Of a stretch of DNA of 8,659 nt, positions 1 to 6,218 are shown in pieces. The notes beneath the pieces were generated by a model. That model worked only from the letters and a program-made list of their open reading frames with translations, had not been told where the DNA came from and did not search any database. Where the stretch lies: the NCBI GenBank assembly GCA_002500665.1, contig DLRY01000092.1, positions 25,129-33,787 of the forward strand, in the 5' to 3' direction. Positions within the stretch are counted from its first letter, which is position 1, and each line of letters begins with the position of its first letter. A program made the position numbers and the translations under genes. The DNA is from Opitutia bacterium UBA7876. Its GTDB lineage: Bacteria > Verrucomicrobiota > Verrucomicrobiia > Opitutales > Seribacteraceae.

Positions 1-4
1 AATT

Positions 5-748
5 ATGAAAAAATACATCACAGCAGTACTTACGGCCTCACTTCTCTTGTCTTCTTATTCCTACTCGAAGAACGATATCGTCGATACCGCAGTCGAAGCG
101 GGAAGCTTCAAAACCCTCGTTGCCGCAGTCAAGGCTGCAGGACTCGTCGACACTCTCAAAGGAGATGGACCTTTTACCGTTTTCGCACCTACGGACGAAG
201 CCTTTGCCAAACTTCCCAAAGGAACAGTGGAATCCCTCTTGAAGCCCGAAAACAAGGACAAACTCGTAAGTATCCTTACTTACCACGTCGTTGCCGGTAA
301 AGTCAACTCCAAGAAGGCCTCCAAGCTAACAGCAGCCAAGACAGTCAACGGCGCCAAGGTTTCCATCAAGCCTACCGGCAAGACCTTACAAGTCGGGGGC
401 TCGAAAGTGATCAAGGCCGATATCAAGACTTCCAACGGTCTGATCCACGTGATTGACGCTGTGTTGATTCCAGAGTCAAAAAAGAAGCCGACCAGCACTC
501 AGTCCATCATCAAGGCCGCGATCCACAAGGGTGTGCCGTTATTTAACGCCGGTCACCGCTCTCAAACTGCAGCCATTTACATGCAAGCCGGCAATGACAT
601 CCTCGGACAGTGTTCTTCCAAAGCCTGTGCAACTTCAAAGAAAACAATCAAAACCGCCATGAAAAAGGCGTCCAATGAAAGTTGCACAACCACTCAAGCC
701 TGGATTATGAGACACGCGTTCGACAAGGTTTTGGCCTCCGCAAACTAA
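5..748 (+). CDS. Secreted single-FAS1 (fasciclin) protein with Cys-containing C-terminal extension, copy 1
   Basis: The 247-residue product starts with a signal peptide (MKK, then a hydrophobic stretch to about residue 20). One FAS1 domain spans about residues 23-156. Its hallmarks are the H1 box FTVFAPTDEAF (57-67), the YH motif (H94) and the H2-like segment NGLIHVIDAVLIP (144-156). FAS1 domains are extracellular adhesion or matrix-binding modules; no enzymatic role is expected. After a Lys/Ser-rich linker comes a helical extension (about 165-245) with three cysteines (C203, C208, C227) and an AWIMRHAFD segment, which I do not recognise as a named domain. The protein is lysine-rich. The ATG lies only four bases into the window, so its promoter is not visible, but signal peptide and domain are complete, which supports this start. 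A strong terminator follows directly. It is the close paralogue of the gene at 1246. Ligand unknown. Confidence 0.93.
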   Translation: MKKYITAVLTASLLLSSYSYSKNDIVDTAVEAGSFKTLVAAVKAAGLVDTLKGDGPFTVFAPTDEAFAKLPKGTVESLLKPENKDKLVSILTYHVVAGKVNSKKASKLTAAKTVNGAKVSIKPTGKTLQVGGSKVIKADIKTSNGLIHVIDAVLIPESKKKPTSTQSIIKAAIHKGVPLFNAGHRSQTAAIYMQAGNDILGQCSSKACATSKKTIKTAMKKASNESCTTTQAWIMRHAFDKVLASAN

Positions 749-770
749 ATACCTGCCCTAGTTTACACAG

Positions 771-804
771 CGGGCTCTCCTACAGGGGGGAGCCCGTTTT
801 TTTT
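771..804 (+). terminator. Rho-independent terminator after first FAS1 gene
   Basis: The left arm CGGGCTCTCC (771-780) pairs with GGGGAGCCCG (787-796), giving a 10-bp GC-rich stem with one G-T wobble and a six-base loop (TACAGG). Eight T residues follow at 797-804. It lies 22 bases after the stop codon, so the first FAS1 gene can be transcribed as its own unit, separate from the paralogue downstream. Confidence 0.93.
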
Positions 805-1017
805 GTTCGCATGCCATTCGGACTGATAACGTAATTGGCTTAAACACGGATTCGGAGAGTTCTGAATATCTACTTTCGGCCATTATGGACCAAAAAAAGG
901 GTTTTGAGAGTTCATCTTAAAACTCGAGAAATGCGACGACAAATCTGGAATATATCTGCTTTCAATTACTATTAAACATATAGTCATAACAAAATCGAAT
1001 CCATCATACTTTTATCA

Positions 1018-1116
1018 ATGCTCGCCTCTCTAATCATGGTGGGCGCAAACCGATCCTTCGCCAAAAAGGATAGAAATAAGCAACTCATGGAATTGGCTTC
1101 AAGTGAGCCGTCCTAA
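1018..1116 (+). pseudogene. Possible relic of a secreted (FAS1-like?) protein gene
   Basis: The frame from ATG 1018 encodes 32 residues ending at TAA 1114-1116. It resembles a signal peptide followed by a charged stretch: MLASLIMVGANRSFA, then KKDRNKQ, then LMELASSEPS. The frame is open upstream to about 976 without an ATG, so the hydrophobic part may once have been longer. KKD followed by LMELASSEPS loosely resembles the start of a FAS1 domain (compare KKDIVDTAV in the next gene). It could be the decayed 5' end of a third single-FAS1 copy, a tiny secreted peptide gene, or chance. No Shine-Dalgarno sequence is visible. The FAS1 link rests on a very short match. Confidence 0.2.
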
Positions 1117-1147
1117 TACGTTTCAACAGAGATCAGGGCCATTCTTT

Positions 1148-1226
1148 AAAAAAATCATTTTTTTGAATCCAAAACAAAAAAATGGGCGAAGAATTTGTTG
1201 TTACCGTTTTTCGAAGCATTTAACTT
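1148..1226 (+). promoter_or_regulatory. A/T-tract cluster and weak candidate promoter before second FAS1 gene
   Basis: A7 (1148-1154), T7 (1158-1164), A4 (1171-1174) and A7 (1176-1182) lie at roughly helical spacing, suggesting bent DNA or an UP-like element. Downstream, TTGTTA (1198-1203) and TAACTT (1221-1226) are separated by 17 bases and end 19 bases before the ATG; the -10 match is poor. TTAACTT also occurs at 2067-2073 before the third FAS1 gene, which may be chance. An ECF-type promoter is equally possible, as the gene may be sigma-regulated. Confidence 0.22.
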
Positions 1227-1245
1227 AAATCTTATCCAAATACAC

Positions 1246-2004
1246 ATGAAAAAATTAATCTCATCCGCCCTCGTACTCTTAATAACCGTTTCGGTTCTTT
1301 CGGCCGCACCCAAAAAAGACATCGTAGACACCGCAGTCGGAGCCGGAAGCTTCAAGACGCTCGTAGCCGCCGTCAAAGCAGCCGGCCTTGTCGACACCCT
1401 CAAGGGAAAAGGCCCTTTCACGGTCTTCGCCCCGACCGACGAGGCATTTGCCAAGCTCCCCAAAGGCACGGTCGAGTCACTTCTCAAACCTGAAAACAAA
1501 CAAAAGCTCGTAAGCATCCTGACCTACCACGTCGTTCCCGGCAAAGTTAAGGCCAAGAAAGCCGCCAAGCTTGATTCGGCGAAAACCGTAAATGGCGCCG
1601 AATTCACCATCAAGCCATCGGGCGACACGCTCTTGATCAATAAGTCCAAGGTGGTCAAGGCCGACATCAAGACCTCGAATGGCATCATTCACGTAATCGA
1701 CGCCGTCTTGATCCCGAGTGACTGCAAGAAAACCTCGAGTAAAACCGGCAAGACCCACGAAATCATCAAGCATGCCATTCACAAGGGCGTACCGATGTTC
1801 AATTCCGGCCACCATGCTCAAACCGCTTCTCTATACATGAAGGCGGGTAAGGAAATACTCGGCCAGTGTTCCTCCTCCGCTTGCCCGACCGCGGCAAAGA
1901 CCATCAAGGTTGCCCTGCACAAAGCTTCGGCCGAACGCTGCTCCACTTCACAGGCCTGGATCATGAGAAGAGCCTTTGACCACGTTCTCGCGTCCTCTGA
2001 CTAA
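1246..2004 (+). CDS. Secreted single-FAS1 (fasciclin) protein with Cys-containing C-terminal extension, copy 2
   Basis: The 252-residue product has a signal peptide MKKLISSALVLLITVSVLSA, likely cleaved near residues 20-21. Its FAS1 domain (about 25-157) carries FTVFAPTDEAF (58-68), H95 in TYHVV and NGIIHVIDAVLIP. By eye it differs from copy 1 at about 21 of 134 FAS1 positions. The C-terminal helical extension (about 170-250) repeats the cysteine pattern of copy 1 (C208, C213, C232), with an extra C160 in the linker. The same frame opens at a TTG at 1195, but that adds 17 residues before an ideal signal peptide, so ATG 1246 is chosen. No Shine-Dalgarno sequence is seen. It is probably exported to the periplasm or beyond as an adhesion or matrix protein. 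Codons look more GC-rich than in copy 1. Confidence 0.93.
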   Translation: MKKLISSALVLLITVSVLSAAPKKDIVDTAVGAGSFKTLVAAVKAAGLVDTLKGKGPFTVFAPTDEAFAKLPKGTVESLLKPENKQKLVSILTYHVVPGKVKAKKAAKLDSAKTVNGAEFTIKPSGDTLLINKSKVVKADIKTSNGIIHVIDAVLIPSDCKKTSSKTGKTHEIIKHAIHKGVPMFNSGHHAQTASLYMKAGKEILGQCSSSACPTAAKTIKVALHKASAERCSTSQAWIMRRAFDHVLASSD

Positions 2005-2020
2005 CTCATCTTCTTTCCTT

Positions 2021-2060
2021 TGGGACCGCGGACTTCCGCCAGAGGAAGTCCGCGTACCCA
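2021..2060. repeat. Large palindromic hairpin, possible REP-like element
   Basis: CGCGGACTTCC (2027-2037) and GGAAGTCCGCG (2044-2054) form a perfect 11-bp stem around the loop GCCAGA. After a 2x2 mismatch, TGGG (2021-2024) pairs with CCCA (2057-2060). No T-tract follows on either strand, so it is not a standard intrinsic terminator, although it could attenuate transcription or stabilise an mRNA end between the second and third FAS1 genes. Its extent and intergenic position fit a dispersed REP-type palindrome. Only one copy is seen in this window. Confidence 0.6.
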
Positions 2061-2098
2061 ATAGCCTTAACTTCACCAAGTACTTCCTTACTGCCAAC

Positions 2099-3793
2099 AT
2101 GAAACTCCTAAATGCATTCTCCGCTTCCTTCATCGCCGCCCTTTCAGTCCTCACTCCATGCCTCCAAGCGGCAAACCCAGCAGAAGCCAAGACCATAGGC
2201 CGTACGGTTCGGGAGATGCCGGATTTATCAAGCTTCCTGCAACTCTTGGAAAAAACGGGGATCGGATCCACCCTTTCAGAAAATACCAGCACAAGCTACA
2301 CTGTGTTTGCCCCTACTGACGCTGCGTTCAAAAAGTTGCCCAAGGGGACTGTAGAGACCTTGCTTGACCCTCGTAACGACGATCGTTTGGAAGAAGTTTT
2401 TGGATTTCACGTCAAAGAAATTTCGGAAGCTCCCATTTTTATTGAGAAATACTCTTTGCTTCGAATGACCACGCGCCAGTTTCTCTCTATTGACTTCAAA
2501 GACGGAAAAATTGGTGATGCCAGTTTCACGGGAGACGTCATTCCGTGCTCCAATGGAGTCATTTACCTGATCGACAAAGTTCTCACTCCAACTACGGATG
2601 ACCTCTTTCAGCGACTCCAGAAGGATGGCAGGTTTACCATTTTCACAAAGGCAATAACAGCCAGCCGTCAGGGCAAACTCTTTCAAAACATGCATAGTTT
2701 GTACACGACCTTTGCTCCAACGGACGAGGCGTTCAGAAAACTTCCTGCCAAAACCTTGGAATCCCTCTTTCTGCCCGAAAACGACGAACGCCTGGAAGAT
2801 ATCATCAAACACCACATCACCGAAAGCGTTTTTGCATACGGCAAATCATCAGGTGGCCGCCGAAGCCTTGGCGTGTCCGACGTCACGCCCTTCAGTGCCT
2901 TTGGCCAACAGCTCAACTACAAGTTCCACGGCAAACATGCCACTATAGACGGAGCGAAAATCACAGAAACGGACATACCCTGCGCCAACGGCATCATTCA
3001 CGTCATTGACCGCGTAATCCTTCCTTCCGAGAATAGCCTGCTCGAATTGATCAAGGGCGAGAAACGCTTCAGCACTCTAGCCAGTTTACTTACAGAGACA
3101 GGGTTGGACCTTCCTTTGGCTTCATCCAGAACCACCTTTACCATTTTTGCTCCCGTAAACGAAGCTTGGGAGCAAGAGCCGTACAAATCCCTAATCAAAA
3201 ATCACGGTAAATCGGGTGCAGAAGAGCTTTATGGTATTTTGGCCCGGCATGTGATAGTCGGCAAGCACGTAAGCGAAAACCCCAAGCCTTACAATAAGTT
3301 AAGAACGATTCACGGTGCCCCTATTTATCTGACTCAGGGCGAGGGCAAATCAAAAATCAGTGGCATACGGATCATCGACTCCGATACGGAAGCATTCAAC
3401 GGACTCGTAAATGCAATCGGTTCCGTAATAAACGATCCGATGGAGCTTCCTGAGAAGGACATTACCACTGTCGACGCCATACTTTTCGTTCAAAATACCC
3501 TGAAAGAAAGTTCTGATTTTTACAATAAGGGAGAATACGAAGCTAGCTGGAGAAATTACATACGAAGGGGTAACGAGTTCCTTACCAAGTATTCCCAATT
3601 CATTAGCTCTTCTCAAAGCAACAAAATAAGAAATGTGATTTTCGACGATCAGCCGGTTGCGCAACTTGCCGCAGAAGCCTGGTCTTCGCGTAACGTCTTC
3701 CGCGACTTGCTCCGCGAACTGGAACAACGTGAGGATCGCATAGTGGATTCATACCTTATGCAGCTTCCGGACCGGGCGCGTTTCGGGCGCTGA
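2099..3793 (+). CDS. Secreted protein with three FAS1 domains and C-terminal helical domain
   Basis: The 564-residue product has a signal peptide (1 to about 24, ending near CLQA). FAS1-1 (about 32-164) has YTVFAPTDAAF and H104. FAS1-2 (about 166-309) has TTFAPTDEAF, H239 and NGIIHVIDRVILP. FAS1-3 (about 312-446) is more divergent, with FTIFAPVNEAW, H384 and FNGLVNAIGSVI. Residues about 455-540 form a helical tail with FYNKGEYEASWRNYIRRG and AAEAWSSRNVFRDLL, which aligns by pattern with the extension of the two single-FAS1 proteins but has no cysteines. A charged end follows (LEQREDRIVD). Multi-FAS1 proteins usually act in adhesion. The frame opens at 1976, but that would read through the intergenic hairpin; ATG 2099 directly precedes the signal peptide and is preferred. 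No Shine-Dalgarno sequence is seen. It ends 74 bases before the sigma factor start, so co-transcription is plausible. Confidence 0.92.
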   Translation: MKLLNAFSASFIAALSVLTPCLQAANPAEAKTIGRTVREMPDLSSFLQLLEKTGIGSTLSENTSTSYTVFAPTDAAFKKLPKGTVETLLDPRNDDRLEEVFGFHVKEISEAPIFIEKYSLLRMTTRQFLSIDFKDGKIGDASFTGDVIPCSNGVIYLIDKVLTPTTDDLFQRLQKDGRFTIFTKAITASRQGKLFQNMHSLYTTFAPTDEAFRKLPAKTLESLFLPENDERLEDIIKHHITESVFAYGKSSGGRRSLGVSDVTPFSAFGQQLNYKFHGKHATIDGAKITETDIPCANGIIHVIDRVILPSENSLLELIKGEKRFSTLASLLTETGLDLPLASSRTTFTIFAPVNEAWEQEPYKSLIKNHGKSGAEELYGILARHVIVGKHVSENPKPYNKLRTIHGAPIYLTQGEGKSKISGIRIIDSDTEAFNGLVNAIGSVINDPMELPEKDITTVDAILFVQNTLKESSDFYNKGEYEASWRNYIRRGNEFLTKYSQFISSSQSNKIRNVIFDDQPVAQLAAEAWSSRNVFRDLLRELEQREDRIVDSYLMQLPDRARFGR

Positions 3794-3867
3794 AACATGA
3801 AAAAAAAACGATCTATTTTCATTGATGACAACTGCTTCTTTGGTTTTATTTCGTTGGTCTCCTCTCC

Positions 3868-4506
3868 ATGCACCTGCGTAACTTCATCCTCTTTTCTAAC
3901 ATCGACTCCTTCCGTTTCGCCCTCGGTATCGTTGAGCAAGAAGGCGGTCAAGACAATGTCGGGGATTCCTTGCTCCTTCTCATCGCAAAGGGGGACGGAC
4001 AAGCTATGAAAAGATGCATTGACCTCTACGGTCCGCTTGTTTGGAGCATAGTTTGCCACCGCATAAGGGATCGCAACGACGCCGAGGAAGCATGCCAGGA
4101 GATTTTCACCGAAATTTGGCAAAAGGCAGGTAGTTACAAACCAGAAATAGCTCGGGAAACAACCTTCATAGGAATGATCGCCCGCCGCCGATCCATTGAC
4201 TGGCAAAGAAAGCAAAGCAGGCTCCCGCTTTTGACAGAGCTTGAAAGTGCTCCGGAGGTTTCCTCCTCCATTCCACTTGCGGGAACTAATTTGGACCGCG
4301 AATTACTTTGGAAGGCTCTCGAGCAACTACCCGAGAAAACACGGGACCTTTTCACCCTTCATTTCGTAAAGGGAATGACCCATGAGGAAATCGTAAATGA
4401 AACGGGTTTGCCTCTGGGTACCGTTAAAACTCGATTGAGACGCGGTTTGATCGACGCCAGAAAACTGTTGAAGGACTTCGCGGAAACGGAGGTCTCGAAG
4501 GTATGA
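3868..4506 (+). CDS. ECF-family RNA polymerase sigma factor (SigK-like)
   Basis: The 212-residue product has a sigma-70 region 2 at about 34-115 (LYGPLVWSIVCHRIRDRNDA, EEACQEIFTEIWQKAGSY, IARRRSIDWQRK). Region 4 is at about 143-200 (LEQLPEKTRDLFTLHFVKGM, then the helix-turn-helix THEEIVNETGLPLGTVKTRLRRG). There is no region 3, as expected for ECF sigma factors, which direct transcription of a small regulon when freed from an anti-sigma. About 33 residues precede region 2, more than usual. ATG 3868 is the only in-frame ATG before region 2 and has no Shine-Dalgarno sequence; a TTG at 3970 would give a normal short N-terminus. The stop overlaps the anti-sigma ATG (ATGA), indicating translational coupling. 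The pairing with an RskA-like protein and FAS1 genes points to a SigK-type factor. Confidence 0.93.
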   Translation: MHLRNFILFSNIDSFRFALGIVEQEGGQDNVGDSLLLLIAKGDGQAMKRCIDLYGPLVWSIVCHRIRDRNDAEEACQEIFTEIWQKAGSYKPEIARETTFIGMIARRRSIDWQRKQSRLPLLTELESAPEVSSSIPLAGTNLDRELLWKALEQLPEKTRDLFTLHFVKGMTHEEIVNETGLPLGTVKTRLRRGLIDARKLLKDFAETEVSKV

Positions 4507-5258
4507 GCGCGACAGAGACCTACGACCGTTTCGAAGAACTTGATGCAGGACGCGCTCTTGGGGATTTATCTGCTGAGGAAGTCATGGAGTGGAAAGAACT
4601 CGTTCAAACTCATCAATCTGAAAGTTCAGGGGATTTCGATTGGATCAGTGCGGAACTCGAGCTTCGAAATTCCGAACCTTGCCCGCTATCCTCTTCCCTC
4701 GTCACACGATTAAACGAAACCATCTCCGCCTTCGCCGAAAAGAATTCCAACAAGCCCGCCTCGGCAGACTTGATTTCAATCATCCCGTGGCTGGGTTGGG
4801 CCTTGGCGGCCTGCTTGCTTGCTTTCTTCAACCTACCCTCTTCCGACACCCCGCTACCCTCTCCCGAATTAACCGTCGCTCAAAAGCTTGAAGTCCTCAG
4901 AGATGCGCCGGACACACAACGACTCGACTTCACTCCGGCAAGTGATCCCTATGCGAAGATTAGCGGTGAAGTGGTATGGAATGACGGGCGTCAGGAAGGG
5001 TACATGTCTCTAGTCAACCTGCCCGTCAACGACCCAACCAAAAAGCAATATCAGCTTTGGATCGTGGATCCGAAACGAGATGAAATTCCAGTGGATGGCG
5101 GGGTATTCGATATTCCAGCTGGTAGCGAAACCGCTGTCATTCCAATCCGTAACGCCTTGCAGGTTTCCAAGCCCACCGTTTTCGTCATCACCCTAGAACA
5201 ACCAGGTGGTGTCGTGAAATCGAAGCAGGAAGTCGTAGTGGCTTTGGCCAAATCCTGA
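4503..5258 (+). CDS. RskA-like membrane anti-sigma factor
   Basis: The 251-residue product has an N-terminal cytoplasmic part (1 to about 90) beginning FEELDAGRALGDLSAEEVME, like the sigma-binding start of RskA-type anti-sigmas. There is no HxxxCxxC zinc motif, so it is not a ZAS-type anti-sigma. One transmembrane helix lies at about 93-110 (IIPWLGWALAACLLAFFN). A periplasmic RskA C-terminal domain (about 145-250) has GEVVWNDGRQEGYMSLVNLP, YQLWIVD and VFVITLEQPGG. RskA proteins hold their sigma factor at the membrane and release it by regulated proteolysis. A GGAGG at 4488-4492 lies 10 bases before the start, one of the better Shine-Dalgarno matches here, inside the sigma gene. The sensed signal cannot be read from the sequence. 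Confidence 0.9.
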   Translation: MSATETYDRFEELDAGRALGDLSAEEVMEWKELVQTHQSESSGDFDWISAELELRNSEPCPLSSSLVTRLNETISAFAEKNSNKPASADLISIIPWLGWALAACLLAFFNLPSSDTPLPSPELTVAQKLEVLRDAPDTQRLDFTPASDPYAKISGEVVWNDGRQEGYMSLVNLPVNDPTKKQYQLWIVDPKRDEIPVDGGVFDIPAGSETAVIPIRNALQVSKPTVFVITLEQPGGVVKSKQEVVVALAKS

Positions 5259-5345
5259 TTTTGGCATCGCCCTTGGGCCGATAAGCTTAGTTACTTTCTC
5301 CGAATCACATCGACCGTTAATGCATGGTCCGTAGGATGGGACTCA

Positions 5346-6218
5346 ATGAACGGATTTTTTCGGATTCTCATAGGCCTCGCTATCGGTGAAGGCGGTCTTT
5401 CTCTTTCCATAGCAAAAACCCAACCGGCCCAGGACCTGGTTACCCCCGTCATGTCCGAGGATTCTCCTGCTCCGGGCAGACGGGTACGCCAGGTCGCGCC
5501 CGAGTACAAGGGTACGAAGGTCTATCATACCCTATACCTCCCGAACGACTGGGAAAACGGGAAGACCTATCCCGTACTCGTCGAGTATACAGGAAACAAG
5601 GCCCCCTTCTGCGGATCAACCGGAGAGGTCAAGAGAGCCAACCTGGGCTATGGCATAAGCGGCGGCAAAGGATTCATTTGGGTCTCCATGCCCTACGTTC
5701 AAAAAGGAAAAAGAGAGAACGCAGTGACCTGGTGGGGCGACCGTCAAGCCACCATAGATTATTGCAAGGTCAACCTCCCCCGTATTTGCAAGGAATATGG
5801 GGGAGACCCAGACAACCTTTTTATCTGCGGATTTTCCCGTGGAGCGATTGCCTGTAGTTACATCGGCTTGGCCGATGATGAAATCGCCGCCTTTTGGAAG
5901 GGAATGATCGCCCACGATCATTTCGACGGACACAAGAAATGGGGATACCCCGAAAGTGACCGTACTTCCGCCCTCAAGCGCCTGTCACGCCTCAAGGGCC
6001 GACCCGTCCTGGCATGCGGCAACGCAAACGACTACCTAAAAGAACATTTGAATCTTGGTAAATTCACTTTTCTTCCCGTCCCCGTGGAGAAAATCTTCAA
6101 AATCCCAGAAGGTCCCGTGATCCATCGGCACACCGACCTTTGGGCGCATCGCGACAGCCCCACTCGTAAAACGGCTCGATCTTGGCTGCAAAAACTAATA
6201 CCTTCCCAAAATGAATAG
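5346..6218 (+). CDS. Predicted exported alpha/beta hydrolase (esterase-like)
   Basis: The 290-residue product has a weak signal peptide or N-terminal anchor (about 1-24). From about 57 it reads as an alpha/beta hydrolase: strand TYPVLVEYTGN (74-84), then WVSMPYV, TWWGD and EYGGDPDNLFICGFSRGAIA. S164 in GFSRG is the nucleophile elbow. The catalytic histidine is probably H267 (HTDLWAHRDS) or H262; the acid is uncertain, with D229 a candidate. A conspicuous HDHFDGH (190-196) follows the elbow. The closest families I can name are esterase D/PHB-depolymerase-like carboxylesterases; the substrate is unknown. An AGGA (5333-5336) sits nine bases before the ATG. The gene begins 87 bases after the anti-sigma stop, so it may start a new transcript, and it overlaps the phosphatase gene by eight bases. 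Confidence 0.85.
   Translation: MNGFFRILIGLAIGEGGLSLSIAKTQPAQDLVTPVMSEDSPAPGRRVRQVAPEYKGTKVYHTLYLPNDWENGKTYPVLVEYTGNKAPFCGSTGEVKRANLGYGISGGKGFIWVSMPYVQKGKRENAVTWWGDRQATIDYCKVNLPRICKEYGGDPDNLFICGFSRGAIACSYIGLADDEIAAFWKGMIAHDHFDGHKKWGYPESDRTSALKRLSRLKGRPVLACGNANDYLKEHLNLGKFTFLPVPVEKIFKIPEGPVIHRHTDLWAHRDSPTRKTARSWLQKLIPSQNE

Larger units (their letters stand above)
805..1245. other. AT-rich intergenic spacer between FAS1 paralogues
   Basis: This stretch of about 440 bases lies between the terminator and the second FAS1 start. It is clearly more AT-rich than the flanking genes, and I see no convincing gene, tRNA or insertion sequence in it. It contains a 32-codon signal-peptide-like ORF (1018-1116, listed separately) and a cluster of A- and T-tracts before the second FAS1 gene. 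Confidence 0.7.

Noticed and set aside
2021..2060. Hairpin as a Rho-independent terminator
   Set aside because: The stem is strong, but neither strand has a T-tract after it.
1976..2098. Upstream 41-codon extension of the three-FAS1 gene
   Set aside because: It would overlap the preceding gene's end and translate the hairpin, and it places the signal peptide internally. ATG 2099 gives a standard signal peptide.
2276..2815. Minus-strand open frame of 179 codons
   Set aside because: It is antisense to the three-FAS1 gene, whose FAS1 motifs are unambiguous.
3797..4009. Plus-strand ORF of 70 codons starting MKKKRS just after the third FAS1 gene
   Set aside because: After about 30 residues it becomes a Ser/Thr/Pro-rich out-of-frame reading of the sigma gene. 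A slip at the A9 tract would not join it to the sigma frame, because a TGA at 3826-3828 blocks that frame.
3649..4215. Minus-strand open frame of 188 codons spanning the FAS1/sigma boundary
   Set aside because: It overlaps the end of the FAS1 gene and sigma region 2 in antisense and has no recognisable domain.
4503..4780. Zinc-binding anti-sigma (ZAS) domain
   Set aside because: No HxxxCxxC motif is present in the N-terminal part; the sequence instead resembles the RskA N-terminus.
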